Of a DNA stretch of 64,000 nucleotides, positions 44,721 through 54,548 are shown piece by piece. This DNA comes from Paenibacillus prosopidis (GTDB taxonomy: Bacteria; Bacillota; Bacilli; Paenibacillales; Paenibacillaceae): positions 124,001 to 188,000 of the forward strand of contig NZ_QPJD01000004.1 of NCBI RefSeq assembly GCF_003337375.1, given 5' to 3'. The notes under the pieces are model-generated. The model was not told where the DNA came from. It saw only the letters and a program-made list of their open reading frames with translations, and did not search any database. Numbering within the stretch: the stretch's first letter is position 1; each line of letters opens with the position of its first letter. A program made the position numbers and the translations under genes.

Positions 44721-46421
44721 CTAAACTTCCCCAGGTTTTAATGGGATTGTAACCGCTAGTTTCTTCCCTGTCGTTCTTTCAACGGCAGAAATACTTCTCC
44801 TTTCCCGATCCTCTGTGACGGTAATCTCAAGAGGATCATCGGCTGAGCGGTTTATTGAAACCGCGAAAAGGAAAGCAGCCGTGCGGATATGGTTAAAATC
44901 GAATATTCGTTTCTCACCGGAATGAATAACAACATCTATGCACCACAGCTCATTTATCAATGCTGCAGTCCATTGCAGCGGCGCCGGTTCAAACTCATTC
45001 GAATCCTGAAACATCCCGTACAGCAGTCGTAACGAGGTTCGGACATGGCCGGCTGTTAGTTCTATTTCATCTGTCTGAACCAGCTTGCATTCCATATTAT
45101 CCAGATGTCCGCCAACTTCAAAGCGAATGCGCAGATCTTCCGCTTCGATAATGCCGCCCTTCTTATCCAATACGGGATGCGTATCGCCCCCGTTTGTAAA
45201 AAACTGCACTCCGCCGATCACATCTCCCTCGTGCTGCGCACTTGTTAAAAGTGCGGAGCAGTAATCATAATCGTCTTTTAGGACGCGCAAATGAATATAG
45301 GCAGCTTTTCCCCCGTTATCGAGGTAGGCGATTAGGCTTCGGCACTGGTTCCACATGATTTCCCTGGTGAAGGAACCTAGAGCATACTGCGGCGTCATAT
45401 AAGCATGTGCTGTTTTTTCGAAGCCTTTCTTATCATCAAGATAAAAGATTTCCCGCACGGTATGAGTTTGCGTTTCCCGAAAATACTTCAGATATATTTC
45501 CGGGCATCGAATACCGCTGGCGAACCACTCCGGTGAATACGAGAGCTGTTCCCAAGGCATGAAAGTCGTACCTTCCGTTGCAATCTGTAGGAATGAGGCC
45601 GTTTCCGGCTTCAGCAAGGTGCTGTAGCTTCGGCTATGGGGACCGCACCATTGCTGCAGCTCGGGATGATAGTGCTCGGCAACCATTTTCCAGCATAGGC
45701 CGAGCATCTCGTCACAGATCGTCTTGACCCGCTTGCCGGCGGACATCATCCGCAGCTTGGATAACTCAAGGATTGTGATGAGCGCGTAAGCCGGGCTGTT
45801 ATATTCCTGAAAGGTTTGCAGCCGGTTCGTAAAATCACGAAACCGTTCCAGCCGCTGCAGTCCATATTCATAATAATCAGCCCGGTGATAATGCTCGCCT
45901 GCAATGACTGTGACGAAAGCTCCCATAATCGCGATATTCGTATAGGAAGGTCCTACATTCCGTTTGATAATGGCATCGGAAGCCCGATAAACCGACTGGC
46001 GGATATCTTCCTTCAGCGGCTCCGGCAGGCGATTGCCATGACGTACCTCAGCTTCAAGCAGAAGCTTTCCGCAGAAATCTGCCCAATTCCAGTCCGGCGG
46101 AGACATTTGCGACAAAGGCTCCTCCCAAAACCAAGGCCAGATGCCGTACGTATTCTTCTCAGGATCTGTTTCTTGAAGTGAAATTACCGTTCGAAGGATA
46201 TCAAAGGCTCTCGGTTCGTAAGCCGCGATACCGCTATCCAGCAGTGCAACGGCATACATAAGGTTCGGATAAGTGGAATGGACATAATCCTTGTTTTTTA
46301 AGCTGGTATGATAGCCCGGACTGCTAAATGGCACACGAAGAAGCAGAGCCTCGAGGTTATAGTCGGGCTCCCACCTTTCGATTCGCCTCAACAGCAAGTT
46401 TCGGTGCAAGGTTTCATTCAT
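44721..46421 (-). CDS. Cytoplasmic helical-toroid protein of unknown function, probable carbohydrate-active enzyme
   Basis: 566 residues, no signal peptide or membrane segment. The first about 330 residues are helical with aromatic and charged motifs spaced as in alpha/alpha toroids (TYGIWPWFWEEPLSQMSPPD; GPSYTNIAIMGAF; FQEYNSPAYALITILEL; HPELQQWCGPHSRSYS). The last about 230 are beta-rich. This helical-plus-beta plan recalls heparinase II/III-type lyases and other toroid enzymes, but I cannot place it in a family. GGAGGTAA lies 7 bp before the ATG. It is the last gene after the large glycosidase, 67 bp downstream with a GC-rich hairpin between them, so it probably processes imported products. 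Confidence 0.7.
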   Translation of the reverse strand: MNETLHRNLLLRRIERWEPDYNLEALLLRVPFSSPGYHTSLKNKDYVHSTYPNLMYAVALLDSGIAAYEPRAFDILRTVISLQETDPEKNTYGIWPWFWEEPLSQMSPPDWNWADFCGKLLLEAEVRHGNRLPEPLKEDIRQSVYRASDAIIKRNVGPSYTNIAIMGAFVTVIAGEHYHRADYYEYGLQRLERFRDFTNRLQTFQEYNSPAYALITILELSKLRMMSAGKRVKTICDEMLGLCWKMVAEHYHPELQQWCGPHSRSYSTLLKPETASFLQIATEGTTFMPWEQLSYSPEWFASGIRCPEIYLKYFRETQTHTVREIFYLDDKKGFEKTAHAYMTPQYALGSFTREIMWNQCRSLIAYLDNGGKAAYIHLRVLKDDYDYCSALLTSAQHEGDVIGGVQFFTNGGDTHPVLDKKGGIIEAEDLRIRFEVGGHLDNMECKLVQTDEIELTAGHVRTSLRLLYGMFQDSNEFEPAPLQWTAALINELWCIDVVIHSGEKRIFDFNHIRTAAFLFAVSINRSADDPLEITVTEDRERRSISAVERTTGKKLAVTIPLKPGEV

Positions 46422-46488
46422 AGCGGTTACCTCCGAAAGGTGCTATCGCCCCGCCCCGAAGCGGCTGCGGTATAGGGCGGTTGACCTG

Positions 46489-49400
46489 TTACAGGATTTT
46501 AATATAGCCTATGAAGTCAACATGGAGAAGCTCAAAGTCCGGTACGGGGCCGTCCGCTTGCCCTTTCCATAACTGAATGCTTATGCGGCCATTGTTTTCT
46601 CCTGCTTCCTGCGTCATTATACGGATCGTGTAGGCTTCTCCGTTTATTTGCATCAGGCCTTGCATATAAGCTTTTCCGTTTGCCGTCACTGTCCAGCTGG
46701 ATTGAACGTTGATCTTTTCGCTTATAGAGTTTGCTTTCAGAGTCCACTGCTTTTGAATTCCGTCTTTAAACTCTACGTCAAAGTACAGCTTTTCTTTCCA
46801 GCTGCCGTCAGGCCCATATCCGGATGGCAGTTCGACGTACCCTTTCACTTTAAGCTCCTTAGAAGGTGTACCTATCACGGCTATGGTTGATGTCGAGTTG
46901 GCACGTACATAGTACGGATTGTCTGAAAGCACTGCGCTCACTTCATATAATCCGGCAGGCAGCGCCGTCATGGTGGAAGCGAGACCAGCAGTGTCGGTTA
47001 GAGCCTTAGCTTCATTCGGCGGAAGTTCAACCGGTGTTTTTGATCCGTCCGGCTCGATTGCATTTACCTCGAATGTAAGCGGGAGTCCGCCGAGACTTCC
47101 TTGGCTGCCGTCAGAAGGCTCCGTTACTTGCGCTGCCAGAGAGATTGGTTGACCTGTCGATCCAAGGCGCTTGCCCTGATAAGTCAGCGCAGAAGCTTCA
47201 CGCGACACAATAAGCGATGACGATGAAACCGAGCCGCGAAGATAACGGCTTTCGCTTTGTCTATACTGAGCATCCACCGTGTACGATCCTTCACCTAGCT
47301 GAACAGGATAGGTAAGCTCCGACGTTCCCTGTTCATTGGTTACAGCCGTTCCCGCTGGTTGGCCGTTCACCAGGAATTCCACAGTTCCCTCTGAGATCGG
47401 GATACCGTTCCGGTCAGTCAATGTCGCTTCCAGCTTTGCCTGATCACTATACACTCCGTTTGCTTGCGCGGCAGCAAGCATCGTAGAGGCGTAAATCGTA
47501 AAGGGGATCTGCTGCAACGTTTGATTGGACGCATTATCCTCCGCCTCTACCGTCAGCATATATGCGCCTGGTTGTGTTATAGCGGTACCGCTTACCCAAT
47601 CCACGCCGTTTAGCTTGATAGAGCTATGCTTCACACCGCTATCCGGGTCACCTATAGACACTACCGGTATCGCTTGATCCGTATATTCACCGCCATGTGC
47701 GACTCCCGTTACAGTTACGATAGGCCCGGCTTGGTCAACGGCTTCAATCAGCTTGGCATTGCCCCAAAGTCCGCGGTCGAGGTTGTTCCGGTTTGTGCCG
47801 TTCCATTCGTATTGCCGCTTCCGGGTGATTCCGTCTTCGCTCTCATTAAAGCCGAAATCAAATAAAAATTCCCGGCCGATCTCCGGCTGCATCCGCACCG
47901 CTTCCCAAGGGAGCGCAGCTTCAAGAATATAGCCCCCGCCGTCTACCGTTGCTTCCACAATCATCTGAATCGGGCTTTGACGCCCTGTATTAAACCATAG
48001 CCAAAAGTTTGTCTGATCCTCAATCCCCGGGCCCGCGCTAATAATAATCTGCCGGTCGTCGTATAGGAGCGGGCCGGCCATCATAAGCTCACTAGGGCCA
48101 AAGAACAGCTCTACGCCGTCGCCCTTCCATACATTGGTGTTCGGATTATTATTCATCATCGGCGTCGGTTCGTTGATTTGGGCCGTCACATACAAGTGCT
48201 GTTCATCCCACGCAAAGGCATAATCTGCGGTAATGCTGTCTCCCCCGCTGCCCCCGACTCGATTCTCGACCGTTAACGTTGCCTTTCCCTCGGAACCTGC
48301 CGGGAAGCCGTTTATTTCACCGTCGAGCGGAATCGGCTCCGACGTATAAGGGATGTTGATGATTTGATTTTTCCCTGTATCGCTGCCTGGCGGCTCTTCA
48401 CCGAAATCGTGGTAAAACGGCTCTTTCTTACTGAGCATGACATCGTAAATGTCATGATGCGTCTGCATCACGCCGTCCAGAAAGATTTTGTAGGGCCGGT
48501 CCGCCACGTTAATTAGTCCGGTGTTGTAGCGTTCTCCGGTCAAGCCTTCAAACCAGCGTCCTGTAGCAGCCTGGTCAACATAGTCAAACCAATGCGTACC
48601 GACGATATATCCGAGAGCAGCCGCTTGTTCGACATAATTGCGATAACGCCAAGCGCGTTCCTGTTCATTCGCGGCGGCCCCCGCCACAATCGGATTGAGT
48701 CCTTGCTCCGCCGTGCCGTAGCTCCATTCGCTTAACATAATTGGCTTGCCGCCCGACTTCGTATAAATCTCATCCAGCATCGTCACATCAAGGTTAGGCG
48801 CATAATGGTTGATGCTGATGACGTCCATATATTTACCGGCTTCCTCAGCCAAAATCCCCCGAACCTTCGTGTTCTGCATCGGCACCGTGAGCCACCTATC
48901 GCCGAGCAGCAGGTGATTCGAATCGTATTTAGCAAAGAGGCGCTTCACCGTACTGTAATACGTGTTCAAATACAACCGGAAAAAGTTCTCGATATCTTTG
49001 TCGGCCTCCGCCGTATCGATATACAAAGCGGCTTCGTTTAAATCCGTAAAGCTTGTATAATTCGTGCTCCAATTCGCATTAAAGGCCGCGATATCAACGT
49101 ACTTTTCCTGAAGCATCTGAACCAAACGCTTCTTAATTCCCGTAGTGCTTGCCTTCAGCTTGGGAACCGCCGTAAAAAACTTTTCATAATGGTATTCGTT
49201 ATCGACAAAGTACCCGATCAGCAAAGGATCGTCCTTTAAGGCAGGCAGCGTTGCAGAAAAGGCAGCATCAATCTTGGCTTCCGCATCGGCAGCGAAAATG
49301 TCAAATATTTTGATTTCGCTAGGCTTGCTCATGCTGTTGAGGGGAAGAACGAGGGTATACGGCAAACCATTCTGCGCGGACAAAGCTCCCGAGCCCCACG

Positions 49401-50655
49401 CACCGGCGCTGTTAAAGCCCCATTTTCGGAGCCGATCGACCGCCTCCGCGAAAAACTCCGCATTCGTCGGAAACGCCCCGGTTTTTTTGTATTTATTCGC
49501 CATGTAGAAAGAAAAGACGTCCGGTGAGCCTTGGAAGGCGCCCCGATATTCGCTGTCATAGGGCGGCACCCATTCGAACTTCGTCTCCTGACCCTTGAGC
49601 AAGGTGAAGGTTTCATTGTTCGTAATCCCGTTCATGCCTAAGCTGAAATATGCCGCTCCGCTCGGCGAAACCAGAATCGGCTTGCCGTTCGCCTGCTGAA
49701 TGTTGAAGAAACCTTTGGCTTCCAACTGGAGCTCTTCCTTGCTGCCCTTTAAACCGCCAAGCTCATCGAAATCGGCTGGTGCCTGGAGACTGCCGTAATA
49801 TTCCTGATCCTTCGCAACGTCTGCCTGTAATTGCGCATCGCTTGTCACTTTTGCAGGAAAATCAGCTGTTTTGACCTGACCATACCGGTCAATCAGCATA
49901 TCCGCTTCAGCATAATACTTATAGGTTTTGACCGGACTTGCTACGAGTCCTTCCTTAGAAGCATACGTATCCAGCGTAGTAAACCCGGTAAGCGACAACG
50001 GTTCCGTATACGGTTTATAGCTTGTATCATCATTCAGTTTATAGAACACGGAAGCTCCCTGCGTTGCCGAACTCAAAGCAACGGTAAGCGGCTGATCGCC
50101 GATCAGACCGTTCGGCGGATCCGCAATCACCGAACTAACGTTTTGGTTAATGACCAGCTTGGACAACTGGGGCGTCCAAGCTTTGGTATCACCGATGAAC
50201 TCAATTTTCAAATAATGCGTATCGGACGGTACTTGAGCGTCCTCGTAAATGACAAGCTGCCAGTTGGACACCGGGGCGCCGGAGCTGAACACCGACGGGT
50301 TCACTTCTGTAAAGGTCAAGCCGTCGGCAGAAGCATAGAAGCGATGCCCTACCGTCGGCATACCTCCACCTATAAAGGAATAGCTGTAGGCAGTAAAGGT
50401 GTTGATCGGCATTGCGGTTTTGTAAAGCATATATCCGGTAGCCGTTGTGTTTCGGACCATACGGCTGGCATCGTTTCCGAAATAGGACGGGTCAGCTGTC
50501 TCAATCCGTATATTCGAGCGTTGGAGCACTCGCGTAAAGTTGTTCATCTCATCGACAAACCCATTCTCTTCGGCATGAGTTGTAAACCCCGGAAATACAA
50601 GGGTAGCAAAGAGCGACCACAAGCAGATTAAGGCGAAAATTTTGCGTAGCTTCAT
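46489..50655 (-). CDS. Secreted multidomain clan GH-A-like glycosidase
   Basis: 1388 residues. Signal peptide to about residue 30 (FPGFTTHA). Beta-sandwich about 40-170; chitobiase C-terminal-like module about 173-250 (GASVFYKLNDDTSYKPYTEP). Catalytic barrel about 270-740 with expected acid/base Glu487 (GYFVDNEYHY) and nucleophile Glu643 (IMLSEWSYG). CBM9/DOMON-like module about 762-972 (DGVELFFGP), bacterial Ig-like modules and a C-terminal beta domain. Starts at ATG 50655, 8 bp after GGGGGG. Distantly related to the two agarase-like glycosidases in the same active-site plan. The gene follows the binding-protein gene and has a strong cre match in its leader. Substrate unknown. Confidence 0.8.
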   Translation of the reverse strand: MKLRKIFALICLWSLFATLVFPGFTTHAEENGFVDEMNNFTRVLQRSNIRIETADPSYFGNDASRMVRNTTATGYMLYKTAMPINTFTAYSYSFIGGGMPTVGHRFYASADGLTFTEVNPSVFSSGAPVSNWQLVIYEDAQVPSDTHYLKIEFIGDTKAWTPQLSKLVINQNVSSVIADPPNGLIGDQPLTVALSSATQGASVFYKLNDDTSYKPYTEPLSLTGFTTLDTYASKEGLVASPVKTYKYYAEADMLIDRYGQVKTADFPAKVTSDAQLQADVAKDQEYYGSLQAPADFDELGGLKGSKEELQLEAKGFFNIQQANGKPILVSPSGAAYFSLGMNGITNNETFTLLKGQETKFEWVPPYDSEYRGAFQGSPDVFSFYMANKYKKTGAFPTNAEFFAEAVDRLRKWGFNSAGAWGSGALSAQNGLPYTLVLPLNSMSKPSEIKIFDIFAADAEAKIDAAFSATLPALKDDPLLIGYFVDNEYHYEKFFTAVPKLKASTTGIKKRLVQMLQEKYVDIAAFNANWSTNYTSFTDLNEAALYIDTAEADKDIENFFRLYLNTYYSTVKRLFAKYDSNHLLLGDRWLTVPMQNTKVRGILAEEAGKYMDVISINHYAPNLDVTMLDEIYTKSGGKPIMLSEWSYGTAEQGLNPIVAGAAANEQERAWRYRNYVEQAAALGYIVGTHWFDYVDQAATGRWFEGLTGERYNTGLINVADRPYKIFLDGVMQTHHDIYDVMLSKKEPFYHDFGEEPPGSDTGKNQIINIPYTSEPIPLDGEINGFPAGSEGKATLTVENRVGGSGGDSITADYAFAWDEQHLYVTAQINEPTPMMNNNPNTNVWKGDGVELFFGPSELMMAGPLLYDDRQIIISAGPGIEDQTNFWLWFNTGRQSPIQMIVEATVDGGGYILEAALPWEAVRMQPEIGREFLFDFGFNESEDGITRKRQYEWNGTNRNNLDRGLWGNAKLIEAVDQAGPIVTVTGVAHGGEYTDQAIPVVSIGDPDSGVKHSSIKLNGVDWVSGTAITQPGAYMLTVEAEDNASNQTLQQIPFTIYASTMLAAAQANGVYSDQAKLEATLTDRNGIPISEGTVEFLVNGQPAGTAVTNEQGTSELTYPVQLGEGSYTVDAQYRQSESRYLRGSVSSSSLIVSREASALTYQGKRLGSTGQPISLAAQVTEPSDGSQGSLGGLPLTFEVNAIEPDGSKTPVELPPNEAKALTDTAGLASTMTALPAGLYEVSAVLSDNPYYVRANSTSTIAVIGTPSKELKVKGYVELPSGYGPDGSWKEKLYFDVEFKDGIQKQWTLKANSISEKINVQSSWTVTANGKAYMQGLMQINGEAYTIRIMTQEAGENNGRISIQLWKGQADGPVPDFELLHVDFIGYIKIL

Positions 50656-50676
50656 GATGATGACCCCCCACATGTT

Positions 50677-50690
50677 TGGATGCGCTTTCA
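50677..50690. promoter_or_regulatory. Candidate cre box in the leader of the large glycosidase gene
   Basis: On the minus strand TGAAAGCGCATCCA, a full match to the core TGNAANCGNWNNCA. It ends about 22 bp before the start codon at 50655, where CcpA could act as a roadblock. Confidence 0.55.
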
Positions 50691-50760
50691 GACCCTTCAT
50701 AATGAATTGGAAAGGGACACAGTTGCTGCTTGCTTACTGCATCCCTATCCGACTCCAGCC

Positions 50761-52434
50761 TTACTTTTGAGACTGCTGCTGCTCCATAACCTCGTAAATA
50801 TCCTTTGCCAAGAATGCATTATTGCTGTCTTTTTCATACCATTGCTTGAACCAGTCCTCTATCGCTTTCCCGTTCCCTTTATCCCAAGTATCCTTCGCAT
50901 CTTTTGTTGCCTGCTCGGCCGTATACCCTTTGCCGCCCAAAATTCCTTTGATAAACATATCGTCAATCGGCTTCACCATCGGTGCGGAGATCGCTTCAAT
51001 ATCCTTGGGAAGCTGCGGCATATGCTCAGGGTGAGTGATTTCGACATATGGCTTACTTGGATCGGTGTATAGTTCCATCGCTTTTTTGTACATGTCGAAG
51101 CCTTCCTTCTGCACCGGATCACTCAGGTTGAAACCTGTCTCGAGCTTGCCGCACTTTGTATCGAGTATTGTGCTGCTCATCATCTGGAAGTCACCGTTCC
51201 ATGCCACCTCTTCCTTGCGCTTATCCATACTCACCGGTTCCGGACAGCCGCTGGCTCCAGCCTTCCAATGCTCGCCCTCGATACCGTTTCTCAGTGTATT
51301 CGCCGTCTCGGGCTTCACCAGGAAGTCGATGTATTTCATGACAGCATCCGGATTTTTCGTGCTGGCATTGACTACGGCTGTCGCTTGAACCGGATTTGAG
51401 AAAGCAGGATTGAACTGGCCTGCCGGGCTCTTCGGATAAGGAATCGGCGTCACGACGGCGTCCGGCACGTTCTTCTTCAGTGATGTCAGTTCATTTTGGG
51501 CAAAGCTGACCCAGTTGATCTGCAGCGGATAGATACCGACCTTGCCGTTAACGAAATCCTGCTTTGCTTTCGCGCCATTCTTATCGTTCAAGAAATCTTT
51601 ATCGATGATGCCTTCATCAAACAACCGCTTCTTAAAGTCAGTCACAGCCGTGAAATTATCCCAGTTGCGGGTTACAGTCCCGTCCTTCACCACCCAGCGG
51701 GTCGCTTGAAAGATTTGGTCAACCACTTGACCTGATTGGAAGCTGATCGCGATGCCGTAGGTATCCTTTTCGCCGTTGCCGTCCGGATCGTTCTCCGCAA
51801 ACGCTTTGGCAACCTGATAAAGTTCCTCCGTCGTTTGGGGAATCTGTAAATCAAGCTTTTTCAACCAGTCCTCACGGATCAAGAGGGCATGGATCGGATA
51901 GACCTCGGCCAGTCTAGCAAACTCGTACATTTTGCCGTCCGCCTTCGTGCCGACCTTCTTCAGCGCCGGATATTGCTGAAGCATTTGCTTATACGTCGTA
52001 CTGTGCTCTTCGATCATATCATCGAGCGGCATTAGCAGCCCTTGATCGATCAACGGGTTCTTAATATGAGGCGCATACTCGAATATCAAATCGGGAGCGC
52101 TCGAGGAAGCAAACAGCACATTCAGCTTCTGCTGAGATTCAAATCGCGGAACCGCGACAAACTTTACATTCGCCGGACCCTGCTCATTAATCCATTTGGT
52201 CCAGCGGTTGTCTTCTATCGTTCCTTCTGCAGCAGGAACGGAGCCACGGTCGTAGACGGTTACGGAAATATCTTTTTTGGCTTCAGGCGTTTTCGTCTCC
52301 GTCGCGTTCGTCGCGTCCGGCCCGTCCTCCGGTTCAGTCGGAGCTGGCGTCTGGGAGCAACCCGAAAGCAGCAAGACTAAGGTTATGAGCAGCGCCGCAC
52401 TTTTCGCTAACCATGGATTAACCGTGTTTTTCAT
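50761..52434 (-). CDS. Extracellular sugar-binding lipoprotein (family 1, LplA type), locus C
   Basis: 557 residues. Lipoprotein signal with Cys26 (VLLLSGCSQ), acidic linker, then a family 1 solute-binding fold with ENDPDGNGEKDTYGI as in the locus A protein. Start taken at ATG 52434, 7 bp after GGGG; the ATG two codons upstream is too close. Third gene after the two permeases, an order different from locus A. Delivers fragments, probably from the adjacent glycosidase, to the permeases. Confidence 0.9.
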   Translation of the reverse strand: MKNTVNPWLAKSAALLITLVLLLSGCSQTPAPTEPEDGPDATNATETKTPEAKKDISVTVYDRGSVPAAEGTIEDNRWTKWINEQGPANVKFVAVPRFESQQKLNVLFASSSAPDLIFEYAPHIKNPLIDQGLLMPLDDMIEEHSTTYKQMLQQYPALKKVGTKADGKMYEFARLAEVYPIHALLIREDWLKKLDLQIPQTTEELYQVAKAFAENDPDGNGEKDTYGIAISFQSGQVVDQIFQATRWVVKDGTVTRNWDNFTAVTDFKKRLFDEGIIDKDFLNDKNGAKAKQDFVNGKVGIYPLQINWVSFAQNELTSLKKNVPDAVVTPIPYPKSPAGQFNPAFSNPVQATAVVNASTKNPDAVMKYIDFLVKPETANTLRNGIEGEHWKAGASGCPEPVSMDKRKEEVAWNGDFQMMSSTILDTKCGKLETGFNLSDPVQKEGFDMYKKAMELYTDPSKPYVEITHPEHMPQLPKDIEAISAPMVKPIDDMFIKGILGGKGYTAEQATKDAKDTWDKGNGKAIEDWFKQWYEKDSNNAFLAKDIYEVMEQQQSQK

Positions 52435-52532
52435 CGTCATTCCCCTTTTTCATTAGGATTGAAATCATACTCTATTACGAATTCAAATTTTTCTTATAAA
52501 CTCATTCGCCTCCCTCCTGCTCAAAGAAAACT

Positions 52533-53417
52533 TCACCCCTTCACCGAGCCCAGCAATGCGCCTTTTACAAAATATTTCTGAACGAACGGATAAACGATGA
52601 CCATCGGCGCCATTAAGGTGATAATGCCGGCGGCTTTTATCCCTTCCGGGGTAATCTGAGCGGTGTCGTCGGCCTGAATCATTTGTGACGCGACGACCTC
52701 CTGGAGTACGGATTGGCTCTGAATCATGTTTTGCACGAGAACCGTCAGGTTGTATAGATGTGTATCGTTAATATAGATCAGAACGGCCAAGAACGAGTTC
52801 CAAAACCCGACCGCGTTAAACAGAGTTAATGTAGCCAGTACGGGCAGCGACAGCGGAAGAATGATGGAACCGAGCAGCCTCCACTCGCCGCAGCCGTCAA
52901 TTCGGGCCGCATCCTCAACTTCTTCGGGCATCCCCACGAAGAACGTCCGCAGAATCAGGAGATTATACGTATTCACTAAGGCCGGCAGCCAGAGCGCCCA
53001 ATAGGTATTGATGATACCGAGCGACTTCATAATCAGATAATTAGGAATCGTGCCCCCGCCGAACATCATCGTGAACAGAAAGGCCAGCATGAAAAAGCGT
53101 TTCCCGATAAAATATTTCCTGGCCAGCGGGTAAGCGGTTAGGATCGTGACGATCATCGCGAGCGTTGTTCCTACGACTGTAATCGTAATGCTGTTTTTGA
53201 GCGAATCTAATATACGCGTTCCTTGGAACAGAGCTTGGAATGATTCCATCGTGAAGCCGATAGGACGAAATGACACTCTCCCGGACATGATCGCATGTGC
53301 ATCGCTCATCGATAAGGCCAGAATGTGCACTAAAGGCAGCAGGCAGCTTAATCCGAGCAAGAGCAGGACGATATAGTTAATGCCGTAGAAAAGCTTTTCT
53401 CCCGTAGTCGATTTCAT
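52533..53417 (-). CDS. Sugar ABC transporter permease (LplC/YtcP type), locus C
   Basis: 294 residues, six membrane helices, EAA loop EDAARIDGCGEWRLLGSIIL, closing YFVKGALLGSVKG. AAGGAGGTG lies 6 bp before the ATG, 12 bp after the other permease's stop. Works with the LplB-type permease upstream. Confidence 0.92.
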   Translation of the reverse strand: MKSTTGEKLFYGINYIVLLLLGLSCLLPLVHILALSMSDAHAIMSGRVSFRPIGFTMESFQALFQGTRILDSLKNSITITVVGTTLAMIVTILTAYPLARKYFIGKRFFMLAFLFTMMFGGGTIPNYLIMKSLGIINTYWALWLPALVNTYNLLILRTFFVGMPEEVEDAARIDGCGEWRLLGSIILPLSLPVLATLTLFNAVGFWNSFLAVLIYINDTHLYNLTVLVQNMIQSQSVLQEVVASQMIQADDTAQITPEGIKAAGIITLMAPMVIVYPFVQKYFVKGALLGSVKG

Positions 53418-53429
53418 CTGTGCACCTCC

Positions 53430-54398
53430 TTACCATAAGCCTTGATTGAATTTACGAGCGAAATAATTCGCCAACAAGATGAGAACAAGGCCGACGAGAT
53501 TTTCAAATATACCCATCGCTGCCGTCAGGCTGTATTGTCCTCGAAGAATCCCGATTTGATAGATATAGAGGCTGATAACGTTTGCAACGTCAGAAACCAC
53601 GGCGTTTTGCAAATTATAAATTTGGTCGAAGCCTACATCCATCACTTTACCGACGGACAATATTAACAATAGGATGATTGTCGTACTGATACCGGGAATG
53701 GTGATGTGCCGCATTTGCTGCCATTTATTCGCACCGTCAATACTCCCTGCTTCGTACAAGTGAGGGTCGATACCCGACAAGGCCGCTAAATAGATGATTG
53801 CCGCGAAGCCCATTTCCTTCCATACGCCTGAGCCCAAATAAATAATCAGCCATGAAACCTTTTCATACATGAAGGGGTATGGTTCTGCGAGAATGCCTTC
53901 CAGCCAGCGGTTGATCGTCCCCGACTCTAAAGCGAACAACGAAAGGACGATTCCGCCGACGATAACCCATGACAGGAAATGCGGTAAATAAACAAGCGTC
54001 TGTACGACGCGTTTAAACCACATTTTTCGAACCTCGTTTAACATTATGGCTAAAATGATCGGAACCGGAAAACCGACAGCAAGGCCAAGAATACTGATCA
54101 TGAACGAATTGCGGATAATTTGGAGAGACTGCGCTTGGTTGAACAGCTGAACGAAATTGTCCATCCCGACCCAGGGACTCCCAAATATGCCGTCACGAAG
54201 ATTAAAGTCCTTGAAGGCAATAATAATGCCGCCCATAGGTGCATACTTAAAAATGATATAAAACAGAAGTCCCGGCAAAAACATAATCATGAGCGGAATG
54301 TTTTGCTTTATTAATTTGACAGTGCTTGCTTTAAGCCATTTGTTCGTTCGGGTTTGGGGCACCGAATCCGTCAGGCTTGACCGAACAGCCACCTTCAT
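53430..54398 (-). CDS. Sugar ABC transporter permease (LplB/YteP type), locus C
   Basis: 322 residues with an N-terminal extension of about 25 residues before the first helix (LMIMFLPGLLFYIIFKYAPM). EAA loop YEAGSIDGANKWQQMRHITI; GFDQIYNLQNAVVSDVANVI matches the locus A partner. The start is unclear: GAGGTG touches the ATG at 54398, and a GTG two codons further in is better spaced. First gene after the regulator's terminator, so its own promoter should lie in 54402-54500. Confidence 0.9.
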   Translation of the reverse strand: MKVAVRSSLTDSVPQTRTNKWLKASTVKLIKQNIPLMIMFLPGLLFYIIFKYAPMGGIIIAFKDFNLRDGIFGSPWVGMDNFVQLFNQAQSLQIIRNSFMISILGLAVGFPVPIILAIMLNEVRKMWFKRVVQTLVYLPHFLSWVIVGGIVLSLFALESGTINRWLEGILAEPYPFMYEKVSWLIIYLGSGVWKEMGFAAIIYLAALSGIDPHLYEAGSIDGANKWQQMRHITIPGISTTIILLLILSVGKVMDVGFDQIYNLQNAVVSDVANVISLYIYQIGILRGQYSLTAAMGIFENLVGLVLILLANYFARKFNQGLW

Positions 54399-54501
54399 CA
54401 CCTCATCTGACCTTTATGAGTTTATCTTACCGATATTTTGTAAGCGCTACCTTGAATTACAGGCTCAAAACCTGTAATTTTTTGACCTGCCCGCTTCCAA
54501 G

Positions 54502-54538
54502 TAAAAATGCCGCTTTAAGGTTCTCCCTTAAAACGGCA
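54502..54538 (-). terminator. Terminator after the locus C response regulator
   Basis: Minus-strand arms TGCCGTTTTAAGG and CCTTAAAGCGGCA followed by TTTTTAC. It separates the regulatory pair from the transporter genes. Confidence 0.88.
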
Positions 54539-54548
54539 TAAAGAAAAA

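Noticed and set aside
49831..50631. Plus-strand frame of 266 codons
   Set aside because: Antisense to the N-terminal modules of the large glycosidase; Arg/Cys/His-rich composition typical of a shadow frame.
50700..50760. Possible terminator between the binding-protein and glycosidase genes
   Set aside because: The stem GGGA-TG-CAGT/ACTG-TG-TCCC has mismatches and only a short T-run; partial attenuation is possible but not supported.
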